DNA of 64,000 bases from the NCBI RefSeq assembly GCF_014925405.1, contig NZ_AQHJ01000035.1, forward strand, positions 682,001 through 746,000, given 5' to 3'. This stretch comes from Pseudoalteromonas ulvae UL12. GTDB lineage: Bacteria; Pseudomonadota; Gammaproteobacteria; Enterobacterales; Alteromonadaceae. Made by a program: the position numbers and the translations under genes. Below the pieces are notes generated by a model, which was not told the DNA's origin, did no database searches, and saw nothing but the letters and a program-made list of their open reading frames with translations. Position 1 is the first letter of the stretch; every line of letters starts with the position of its first letter. This document shows positions 57,475 to 64,000 of the stretch, one piece after another.

Positions 57475-58724
57475 AGCGCGATACCAAATCGTTCGGCCAT
57501 TTCGACAGCACTGCGAACGCCATCTTCATGAAAACCGTTATGCCAATATGCACCCGTAAAATGAGTGTGATTCCTGCCGCATATTTCAGCACGGCGCTGT
57601 TGAGCGCTCAGGCTTTGATGATTAAATACAGGGTGGTGGTAAATAAATTCACCGAGGACTTTACTCGGGTCTATTTCTTCTGATTGATTAAGGGTGACAC
57701 AAAATGTGTGATCAGCAGTCAGGCCTTGTAAAATATTCATGTTATAAGTCACACAAGCTGGGCGATTAAGATGCTCATTAATCTGATAATTCCAACTTGC
57801 CCATGCGAGTTTGCGAACAGGTAATAAGCTTGTATCGGTGTGAAGTGTAACGGTATTTTTACTGTAAGGAATATCGCCTAACACACTTTTTTCAACCTCT
57901 GTCGCATCAGCTAACAGCGCGAGAGCTTCGTCAGAATGACAAGCAAACACCACTTCGTCGAATTGGCGTAATGAGCCGTCTTTAAATGCTAACCTGATGC
58001 CGTCTTTTTCCCGAGTAACACTGTTAAGCTGGCTATTTAACTCAATGTTATCTTTAAAACGTCGAATCAATGGCGAAATATATTCTCGAGAGCCACCCGG
58101 TATCACATACCACTGCGGTCTATCATTGACATTTAATAAGCCATGATTATAAAAAAACTGGACGAAAAACCTGAGTTGAAAGGCTTTCATTTCAACTAAG
58201 CTGGTTGACCAAATAGCAGCGCCCATCGGTAAAATATAATTTTGACAAAAATAATCGCTAAATTGGTGTTGTGTCAAAAAGTCGCCAAGAGTGAGTTGGG
58301 GGGCAATGTCATTACTGGCGTATAAAGACTTACATTGTTTGTTAAATTTCAGAATTTCATTAATCAGTGACCAAAATTGCGGGCGCAACACATTTCGACG
58401 TTGAGCGAATAAGCTGTTGAGATTGTTGCCGTTGTATTCGAGTCCATTGACTGAGTTCATGACACTAAAGCTCATTTCAGTAGGCTGTAACGGCACGTCA
58501 AGTTGACTTAAAAGCTTTAAAAAATTCGGATAAGTGCGGTCGTTACAAACAATAAAGCCAGTGTCAATTGCGTACTGTTTGCCCTCTAACTCGATGTCTT
58601 TTGTGGCAGTATGACCACCGATATAGTCATTTTTTTCGAAAACGGTTACCTGGTGCTCTTTGCTTAAAAGGTAAGCGCTGGTTAAGCCTGATATTCCGCT
58701 GCCGATGATGGCGATATTTTTCAT
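57471..58724 (-). CDS. FAD-dependent amine-oxidase-like protein (COG2907)
   Basis: The ATG at 58724 (MKNIAIIGSGISGLTSAYLL) has AAGGA about 9 bases upstream, giving 417 residues. The Rossmann site is followed by VTVFEKNDYIGGHTA and YAIDTGFIVCNDRTYPNF. The later DEVVFACHSDEALALL and NYQINEHLNRP segments are typical of COG2907. These proteins resemble fatty-acid or carotenoid desaturase-like amine oxidases. In R. sphaeroides a homologous gene belongs to the singlet-oxygen regulon. A role in acyl-chain oxidation is inferred from the neighbouring cfa and DUF1365 genes. Confidence 0.87.
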   Translation of the reverse strand: MKNIAIIGSGISGLTSAYLLSKEHQVTVFEKNDYIGGHTATKDIELEGKQYAIDTGFIVCNDRTYPNFLKLLSQLDVPLQPTEMSFSVMNSVNGLEYNGNNLNSLFAQRRNVLRPQFWSLINEILKFNKQCKSLYASNDIAPQLTLGDFLTQHQFSDYFCQNYILPMGAAIWSTSLVEMKAFQLRFFVQFFYNHGLLNVNDRPQWYVIPGGSREYISPLIRRFKDNIELNSQLNSVTREKDGIRLAFKDGSLRQFDEVVFACHSDEALALLADATEVEKSVLGDIPYSKNTVTLHTDTSLLPVRKLAWASWNYQINEHLNRPACVTYNMNILQGLTADHTFCVTLNQSEEIDPSKVLGEFIYHHPVFNHQSLSAQQRRAEICGRNHTHFTGAYWHNGFHEDGVRSAVEMAERFGIAL

Positions 58725-58726
58725 TT

Positions 58727-59446
58727 TCAAATCATCCTTAATGCAATTTTTTGCCACACGACATTAGGTAAATGAGCCATCAGCTTCATTATAAAAATAA
58801 ATGCGCGGGGAAAATTAATTTCGTTTTTGTTTTTATCCAGCCCTCTTCGGATTATCACTGCAGCTTGTTCGGCCGTGACGATACTCGGCATCGGGAAAGT
58901 GTTTTTTTCAGTTAACGGCGTTTCAACAAATCCAGGATGGATAAGGGACACATGAATCCCTTTGCTTTTTAAATCGATGCGCAATGTGTTGGCTAAATAA
59001 CTGACCGCGGCCTTTGATGCGCCGTAGGCTTCAGCACGGGGAAGCGGTAAAAAAGTCGCACTTGAGCTATTAAACGCCACAGTGCCACCTTGTTTAACTA
59101 ATTTAAGCCACACACTTAGGCTGTTTGCGACAGAAATAAGGTTTGCTTGGATCACGCGGTTAAATAATTGGGCATCAAAATTAATTGGATCATCGATGTA
59201 TTCGCAATTCCCGGCATTTAAAATCAATAAATCTAGCGCTGGTAACTCTTGAGACGCAGATTGAATCTTTGCTAAATCGGTTAAATCACAAATCAAGGGC
59301 ACAACATTTGGGTATGACTGCGCCAATGCCTCTAAACGCTCTTGATTTCGACCACCTCCAAAGACTTGATAACCGAGTGATGCGTATTCGACACACAAGG
59401 CTTGGCCAATACCAGATGAGGCGCCTGTAATGAGCACAGTTTTCAT
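58727..59446 (-). CDS. Short-chain dehydrogenase/reductase
   Basis: The 239-residue protein is a classical SDR: cofactor motif LITGASSGIGQAL, LILNAG, catalytic Ser in FNSSSATFLPLP and the YGASK Tyr/Lys pair. It reduces or oxidises a hydroxyl/carbonyl substrate using NAD(P)H; the substrate is unknown. It overlaps the NTF2-like gene by 4 bases and lies 2 bases before the FAD gene. Confidence 0.9.
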   Translation of the reverse strand: MKTVLITGASSGIGQALCVEYASLGYQVFGGGRNQERLEALAQSYPNVVPLICDLTDLAKIQSASQELPALDLLILNAGNCEYIDDPINFDAQLFNRVIQANLISVANSLSVWLKLVKQGGTVAFNSSSATFLPLPRAEAYGASKAAVSYLANTLRIDLKSKGIHVSLIHPGFVETPLTEKNTFPMPSIVTAEQAAVIIRRGLDKNKNEINFPRAFIFIMKLMAHLPNVVWQKIALRMI

Positions 59447-59907
59447 TGGGATGCCTTCTTTTTCAACCAGCGCACAGTCGTGCCATATAAAGGGATGTGC
59501 TCATACAACAACTGCCCCAAATCAAAGTAATCCCGATGGGCGATGACTTTTTTGTCCATCATTTCTAATCGAGAATGACCTAATACACGTATTGGGCAAC
59601 CTCCATTTAATCGGCTATGTTGATAAGTCATAGTCCAATACAGAGCCGCTTTATTGCCTGACACAAATCGGTCGGTAATATCAAATTCAATGCTGGTAAC
59701 ATTGGCATACATGTGTTCGAAATATTCAGTTAAAGCACTGCGACCAGTAACACGATGCAAAGGATCTTCAAATACAACATTAAAATGATAAATACGGGTC
59801 AGTAGGGCAAGGTTATCTTTATTTAAGCGTTGATAAACATCGACAAATTCATCTAACCATGATGAATTATCGGTAGCTTCAAGTGTAATTGATGTGGTTT
59901 GTCCCAT
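59443..59907 (-). CDS. NTF2-like (SnoaL-type) protein
   Basis: The 154-residue protein has the cone-shaped NTF2/SnoaL pattern: helix DEFVDVYQRLNKDNLALLTRIYHFNVVFEDPLHRVTGRSALTEYFEHMY, then strands SIEFDITDRFVSGNKAALYWTMTYQ and HSRLEMMDKKVIAHRDYFD. Family members bind small hydrophobic ligands or act as isomerases and cyclases. It shares a base with the photolyase stop (TAATG). Confidence 0.82.
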   Translation of the reverse strand: MGQTTSITLEATDNSSWLDEFVDVYQRLNKDNLALLTRIYHFNVVFEDPLHRVTGRSALTEYFEHMYANVTSIEFDITDRFVSGNKAALYWTMTYQHSRLNGGCPIRVLGHSRLEMMDKKVIAHRDYFDLGQLLYEHIPLYGTTVRWLKKKASQ

Positions 59908-61313
59908 TAAGTACTTCCCAGCTGATGCTTATAAAAATCAAGCGCAGTTGCTCTGGCTTGTTTATGCTCAACAATGACGTCCCAGTAACAATTTAGCTGA
60001 CCGGTTGCTGCAAGATATGATTGCGGCAAGTGGATATGTTTGATTGGTATATCATTGAGTTCTGGTAAATATTTACGGATGAAAGAGCCATCAGGATCAA
60101 ATTTTTCGCTTTGTGTGATTGGGTTAAATACCCGAAAGTATGGCTGGGCATCACACCCAGTACCCGCTGCCCATTGCCAACCACCATTGTTCGCTGAAAA
60201 ATCGCCATCAATCAGGTGTTGCATAAAAAATTGCTCACCCAACCGCCAATCAACCAATAGGTGCTTAGTCAGGAAACTTGCTACGACCATACGTAATCGA
60301 TTATGCATCCAGCCCGTTGTGGTTAACTGGCGCATTGCAGCATCAACCAATGGATAGCCTGTTTTGCCTTGACACCATGCTTCAAAGTAATCAGGGTTAT
60401 TTGGCCAGTTTAAGGCATCATATTTATCTTGAAAATTACGATGTTTGATTAAGTTTGGTTCATGAAACAATAAATGTTTGTAGAAATCACGCCAAGCCAG
60501 TTCATTTAACCAACAAAATAACTCAGCTTTGGGATCTTCAAGCAGATGTGGGTTGTGTTGTAATACTTCAATCACTAATCGTTTTGGACTGATAGCGCCA
60601 ATGGCTAAATAGGGGGATAATCCTGATGTGCCTTTTTGCGCCGGAAAGTCTCGGTACTGTTTGTAATCTGCATGTTTTGTTTCAATAAAATCCGGCAGGA
60701 CTTTTTTTAATACCACATCGGCTAACGGCCATTTTTTTGAGCATTGTTTATTAGCAGTTAGCTCAATCATTGGCTGCACCGTTGGTTCATCAGTATTTGT
60801 TAGCAAACTTGCTGGGTGCGGCGCTAACCCAATGCCAAGATTTCTCAGTTGGTTTAACCATGCATTTCGAAACGGTGTGAAGACCTTATACATCTCGTTT
60901 TTGCCATTGACCACTTGTCCTTTTGGAACAATCACATCGGCTTCAAACAAGTGAAGTGATATGCCAGAGTCTGTAACTGACTTATCTCGAAGACGTTCAT
61001 TGAGTTCAAGCTCTTCGTTAGCAAAAAGATTCTCCACTTGATGCTCTAAACAATATTGTTTTAAAACAGCTGTTTGTTGATTAAAATCCGTCGAAACTAA
61101 CACATCTAAGTGGATGTTGTATTGACTCAGTTGCTTAGCGAGTAAATTGAGGTGACGTTCGATAAAGTCGACTTGAATGGGCGCCATATCGTGTTGTAGC
61201 CACTGATCAGGCGTGGCGATAAAAAGGGCCCGTGTCGGCCCAGATTGGATTGCTGCAGCTAAAGCCGGATTATCGTCAATGCGTAAATCGCGGCGAAACC
61301 AAATGACATTCAT
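59907..61313 (-). CDS. phrB: Deoxyribodipyrimidine photolyase
   Basis: The ATG at 61313 overlaps the upstream TGA by one base (TGATG), giving 468 residues. The N-terminal antenna domain starts MNVIWFRRDLRIDDNPALAAA. The FAD domain has GTSGLSPYLAIGAISPK, LNELAWRDFYKHLL, TGYPLVDAAMRQLTTTGWMHNRLRM and DGDFSANNGGWQWAAGTGCDAQPYFRVFNP. It repairs cyclobutane pyrimidine dimers in DNA using blue light. In R. sphaeroides phrA is part of the RpoE-ChrR regulon, which supports the photo-oxidative stress interpretation. Confidence 0.95.
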   Translation of the reverse strand: MNVIWFRRDLRIDDNPALAAAIQSGPTRALFIATPDQWLQHDMAPIQVDFIERHLNLLAKQLSQYNIHLDVLVSTDFNQQTAVLKQYCLEHQVENLFANEELELNERLRDKSVTDSGISLHLFEADVIVPKGQVVNGKNEMYKVFTPFRNAWLNQLRNLGIGLAPHPASLLTNTDEPTVQPMIELTANKQCSKKWPLADVVLKKVLPDFIETKHADYKQYRDFPAQKGTSGLSPYLAIGAISPKRLVIEVLQHNPHLLEDPKAELFCWLNELAWRDFYKHLLFHEPNLIKHRNFQDKYDALNWPNNPDYFEAWCQGKTGYPLVDAAMRQLTTTGWMHNRLRMVVASFLTKHLLVDWRLGEQFFMQHLIDGDFSANNGGWQWAAGTGCDAQPYFRVFNPITQSEKFDPDGSFIRKYLPELNDIPIKHIHLPQSYLAATGQLNCYWDVIVEHKQARATALDFYKHQLGST

Positions 61314-62266
61314 CAATAACCATACCTCAGTTTTAAATCCTGAGGGTATGGCGATAAATACACCTGCGCAGCTAAATATTCCTTAGGATGTTGCTTGAGA
61401 TAATGATTGATCAGTGTCAGCGGTACCAGTAGTGGCACGAGTCCTGCTCTGTAATCATCTATCTGTTGTACTAATTCTTGCTTTTGCATTTTATCAAGCT
61501 GTTTCTTGAAATATCCTTGTAAATGCTGCAACGTATTGCTATGAGTTTTACGCGTCGCAATGTGTTTGAGTCCCAACATTAAACCTGTAATGTATGCATC
61601 CGCCATCTCTTCCACGGTTAAATCAGCACGCGCTAAAAGTTGGCCGAGGGACTTGTAGGTTGGGAGGTGATGGCTCATCAACAAGTATTTATGTTCGCTG
61701 TGAAAAGTCATCATTTTGTGTTTGGTTAAACCAGAAGCGACAAGATCTTGCCAGTGTTTATAAGTAAAGACTCGCATCACAAAGTTTTCACGTAAGCCTA
61801 AGTCGTTTAAGCGACCGTTCTCTTCGCATGGTAGCAATGGGTTTGCCGCCATAATCTCCTTGGCGAACAGGCCTACTCCGGTGGATTCTGAACTCTTACC
61901 GTGTTCGTAGTAGACTTTTACCCGCTCCATGCCACAACTTGGACTTTTTTGGCAGAAAATAAAACCACTCAGCTCACTGATCTCTTGAGCGGTTTTTTGA
62001 CCATACGCAGTTAAAGAATCAGAGACATCACCAGATCCATCAGGGCGACTGACAGCAATTAAATCACCTTTTTTTATTTGTCTGATAGTCGGGCGCGGAA
62101 TAGGCAAACCAATTGCCACTTCTGGGCAAAAAGCACGGTATTTAACGTGCTTGCCTAGTTCATCAACACAAAAGTCTGACTTCTTATGCCCTCTATCAAA
62201 TCGAACCTGCTGACCTTCTACGCAGGCACTAATTCCTATAACAATCTCAGATTGGGGCTTTTTCAT
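61313..62266 (-). CDS. DUF523/DUF1722 protein (YbgA-like)
   Basis: The 317-residue protein has an N-terminal DUF523 domain (GISACVEGQQVRFDRGHKK, FCPEVAIGLPIPRPTIR, FCQKSPSCGMERV, with conserved cysteines) and a C-terminal DUF1722 domain (FTYKHWQDLVASGLTKHKMMTFHSEHKYLLMSHHLPTYKSLG). E. coli ybgA carries the DUF1722 part and also sits directly before phr, so the pairing with photolyase is conserved. The function is not known; the cysteines suggest metal or redox chemistry. Confidence 0.9.
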   Translation of the reverse strand: MKKPQSEIVIGISACVEGQQVRFDRGHKKSDFCVDELGKHVKYRAFCPEVAIGLPIPRPTIRQIKKGDLIAVSRPDGSGDVSDSLTAYGQKTAQEISELSGFIFCQKSPSCGMERVKVYYEHGKSSESTGVGLFAKEIMAANPLLPCEENGRLNDLGLRENFVMRVFTYKHWQDLVASGLTKHKMMTFHSEHKYLLMSHHLPTYKSLGQLLARADLTVEEMADAYITGLMLGLKHIATRKTHSNTLQHLQGYFKKQLDKMQKQELVQQIDDYRAGLVPLLVPLTLINHYLKQHPKEYLAAQVYLSPYPQDLKLRYGY

Positions 62267-62274
62267 AGAATATC

Positions 62275-62949
62275 CTAATAAATAAAACTACCAAGCGGAT
62301 TCAGAAGTTTTGAAAATCCTTGTGTAAAGTGTAGAGCATCGTCCGCCACTGTAAAACATAAACAGCCCTTTTCAGTAATGGGATTATGAGTGTGTTCACC
62401 ATCCAGCATAATAAAATCGCCTTTCACATACGTGCCCATCTCATCTTTAAAACTGCCTTCTAATAATAAAGTCAGCTCGAAGCCTTTATGAGTATGCTGT
62501 GGTACTGAGCCTTCTTTATCTATGTGCAGTAAACTGGCATGAAGGGCCCCTTCGTTTAAATCAATCCGAGCGCGGCTCAGTTTGCCCATTTTATACCAGC
62601 CAGACATCGATGTTGAACGCAGTGCCCTAGGTAATGAATAGACTTGACCTTTAATTTCAACCTGCGGCAATTCACTAACAACAGGTGTATCTGTGGCAAT
62701 ATCAGAGCAAATTGCATTGATCATGTCGTCAATATTGAGGTCTGAGTAGTCCGTTTGTGAAATTGAAGTGTCTTCTTGTGTATCTACCTGACTAAATTGC
62801 TCAGAAGCAAGAAAAGTAAGTTGTTCTATTTCTTTTGCACACTTCGGACAAAGCTCTGCATGCATAGAAATAGCGGCGCTTAATGAAGCGGGTAACTCAG
62901 CGGCCACAAACTGGCAAAGGAGGTCATGCTCTGGATGAAAAGTAATCAT
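62275..62949 (-). CDS. chrR: ChrR-type anti-sigma factor (zinc finger plus cupin)
   Basis: The 224-residue protein has an N-terminal zinc anti-sigma domain with the HxxxCxxC motif (MHAELCPKC). Its C-terminal cupin has HTHKGFELTLLLEGSFKDE and EHTHNP, giving the His/Glu zinc ligands. This is the ChrR architecture: the first domain holds the sigma factor inactive, and the cupin is needed for the singlet-oxygen response. The gene overlaps the sigma gene by 4 bases, as expected for a co-regulated pair. Confidence 0.92.
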   Translation of the reverse strand: MITFHPEHDLLCQFVAAELPASLSAAISMHAELCPKCAKEIEQLTFLASEQFSQVDTQEDTSISQTDYSDLNIDDMINAICSDIATDTPVVSELPQVEIKGQVYSLPRALRSTSMSGWYKMGKLSRARIDLNEGALHASLLHIDKEGSVPQHTHKGFELTLLLEGSFKDEMGTYVKGDFIMLDGEHTHNPITEKGCLCFTVADDALHFTQGFSKLLNPLGSFIY

Positions 62950-63569
62950 TGGATGTCTCCTAGTTGCTGTTTAAGTTTGTTTAAAGCTAACCTAAGTCTG
63001 GATTTTACTGTGCCTAAGGGAATATTGAGCTGTTCAGCAAGCTGCTCTTGGGATAATTCTTGAAAGTAAACCCCTTGAATGACTTGTTTTTGTGCCTCTG
63101 GAAGTAACTCTAAATATTGAGCTATTTGACCTTCCATTAAGTGGTCATTGAAGACTTCTTCTTCAACATTTTCCGCTTCAACAATTGGCCAAATATCATC
63201 ACTTAAGAAGTCTTCTCTTTGCGAGCGCACTTTTCGTAACATATCAAAAGAGACATTACGCATAATAGTGTAAACCCAAGTAGTCGCTGCGCCTTTGTCT
63301 GAGTCAAACAAATGGGATTTTCTCCAAACGTTGCTCATTGTATCTTGTAACAGCTCGTTAGCCGCAGCTTCCGTGTTGAGCTGCTTAATTCCGAAACGGA
63401 TAATTTTTGGCGCAAACCACTTAAAGATGTGAGAAAACGCTGCTTTATCGCGATGAACAGCGATGTCACTTAGCCAATCTTTAAGTTGCTGTGATTCTTC
63501 TGGACTCATTGTTTGATTTCTTTTTTTACGAGGGGTTGCTTGACCCTCGTTTGCGACAGACAGTTGCAT
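62946..63569 (-). CDS. rpoE: ECF RNA polymerase sigma factor of the RpoE-ChrR type
   Basis: I take the ATG at 63569, giving 207 residues; a GTG at 63578 and an ATG at codon 21 (MSPEESQQ) are alternatives, and none has a strong ribosome site. Region 2 reads LLQDTMSNVWRKSHLFDSDKGAATTWVYTIMRNVSFDMLRK and region 4 YFQELSQEQLAEQLNIPLGTVKSRLRLALNKLKQQL. It belongs with the ChrR-controlled ECF group on account of its partner. A matching promoter lies 32-59 bases upstream, so it probably activates its own operon. Confidence 0.92.
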   Translation of the reverse strand: MQLSVANEGQATPRKKRNQTMSPEESQQLKDWLSDIAVHRDKAAFSHIFKWFAPKIIRFGIKQLNTEAAANELLQDTMSNVWRKSHLFDSDKGAATTWVYTIMRNVSFDMLRKVRSQREDFLSDDIWPIVEAENVEEEVFNDHLMEGQIAQYLELLPEAQKQVIQGVYFQELSQEQLAEQLNIPLGTVKSRLRLALNKLKQQLGDIQ

Positions 63570-63600
63570 AATAATCACATGTTTAGTTTAGATAATTACC

Positions 63601-63628
63601 TATACGGTATAAACGTTAAGTGAGATCA
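63601..63628 (-). promoter_or_regulatory. Candidate ECF (RpoE-type) autoregulated promoter
   Basis: On the minus strand TGATC (63,628-63,624) is followed after 18 bases by GTATA (63,605-63,601). This resembles the R. sphaeroides RpoE-ChrR promoter, whose -35 element is TGATC. It starts just after the stop of the Lon-domain gene and ends about 31 bases before the sigma factor ATG. Confidence 0.65.
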
Positions 63629-63629
63629 C

Positions 63630-64000
63630 CTATTTTTCACCGATAATCAAAGTATGCAAGAAATCTAGGCAGAGTCCATAGCTATTTGGTTGAATAAATT
63701 CGTATTTTTTTTGTATTGATAAGGGCAAAATCTCTATAAACCGCGCGCACACCCAATTCGGGTTGTCATATTCATGCTGTTGATAGAGCGCAGAAAAATC
63801 TGGGTTCGCATTAAAAATAGACTCAAGCTCTTGAGCGAGCGCTGCTGATTTGTCACAGTTCTCTTTTGCAGACCAGTGTTCAATTTGCTTTGCGGTTGCT
63901 TTTTTAAGCTGATCTTTCTCGATTGTAAAGTCACGTAAGCTCACTAAGCTCTTTGCTTTGACATCAATAGACAACAAACCATCTTCTAAGGTTGAGAAGT
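63630..64000 (-). CDS. Lon-substrate-binding-domain protein, C-terminal part
   Basis: The frame is open to the window edge, so the N-terminus lies outside; the visible part is about 122 residues. Leading residues TLEDGLLSIDVKAK and the later NPNWVCARFIEILPLSIQKKYEFI match the Lon N-terminal-like family (COG2802): a DGLLGIxVxG strand, then a WxxRLxELLPL helix. This family lacks the ATPase and protease domains of Lon, and its role is unclear. The sigma-factor promoter starts one base after its stop. Confidence 0.75.
   Translation of the reverse strand, partial: FSTLEDGLLSIDVKAKSLVSLRDFTIEKDQLKKATAKQIEHWSAKENCDKSAALAQELESIFNANPDFSALYQQHEYDNPNWVCARFIEILPLSIQKKYEFIQPNSYGLCLDFLHTLIIGEK

Overview
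The window looks like chromosomal DNA of a marine gammaproteobacterium of the order Alteromonadales, most likely Pseudoalteromonas or a close relative. This rests on the low GC content, on the protein sequences (an Alteromonadales-type glycogen operon, a TonB-dependent receptor, a Lrp-linked arginine succinyltransferase locus), and on a ChrR-type stress operon of the kind found in marine gammaproteobacteria. It is an inference from sequence recognition; no search was run. I saw no rRNA, tRNA, CRISPR array, insertion sequence or phage genes.

Region 1 (1-18,082, + strand) is the 3' half of a type VI secretion (T6SS) locus. It holds the end of tssC, then hcp, tssE, tssF and tssG, two long vgrG paralogues, and a cargo-loading block of DUF2169-pentapeptide, pentapeptide, DUF3540 and DUF4150 (PAAR-like) proteins. 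It ends with a membrane SpoIIE-family protein that has lost predicted metal-binding aspartates and a small STAS protein. No standard toxin or immunity gene is recognisable.

Region 2 (18,300-32,835) is mixed housekeeping. It contains a chemoreceptor, a periplasmic solute-binding protein, a COG2509 FAD dehydrogenase, a 7Fe ferredoxin, a SpoU/TrmH rRNA methyltransferase, a TonB-dependent receptor and a DUF3192 lipoprotein. It closes with an arginine catabolic group (astC-astA-astD plus a DUF1338 dioxygenase-like gene) divergent from a Lrp/AsnC regulator. A terminator-like hairpin lies between astC and astA.

Region 3 (33,347-45,424, + strand) is a complete seven-gene glycogen operon: a free-standing CBM48 protein, then malQ, glgB, glgX, glgP, glgC and glgA, closed by a clear terminator. 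It covers ADP-glucose formation, polymerisation, branching, phosphorolysis, debranching and maltodextrin recycling.

Region 4 (45,500-53,931) holds a trypsin-fold protein lacking its catalytic residues, a degenerate HD-GYP protein, a TetR/Old Yellow Enzyme divergon with three palindromic operators, a coiled-coil membrane protein, a response regulator with an unrecognised C-terminal domain, an HDOD protein, rluF and a DUF2164 gene.

Region 5 (53,962-63,628, - strand) is a tightly packed 12-gene operon headed by an ECF sigma factor and its ChrR-type zinc/cupin anti-sigma factor. The other genes are DUF523/DUF1722, photolyase, an NTF2-like protein, a short-chain dehydrogenase, an FAD amine-oxidase-like protein, DUF1365, a cyclopropane-fatty-acid-synthase-like methyltransferase, DUF2878, a chalcone-isomerase-like protein and a DUF3833 lipoprotein. 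By comparison with the Rhodobacter sphaeroides RpoE-ChrR regulon it is probably a singlet-oxygen/photo-oxidative stress operon combining DNA repair with membrane lipid modification. A matching ECF promoter (TGATC, 18 nt, GTATA) lies just upstream of the sigma gene. The window ends inside a Lon-substrate-binding-domain gene.
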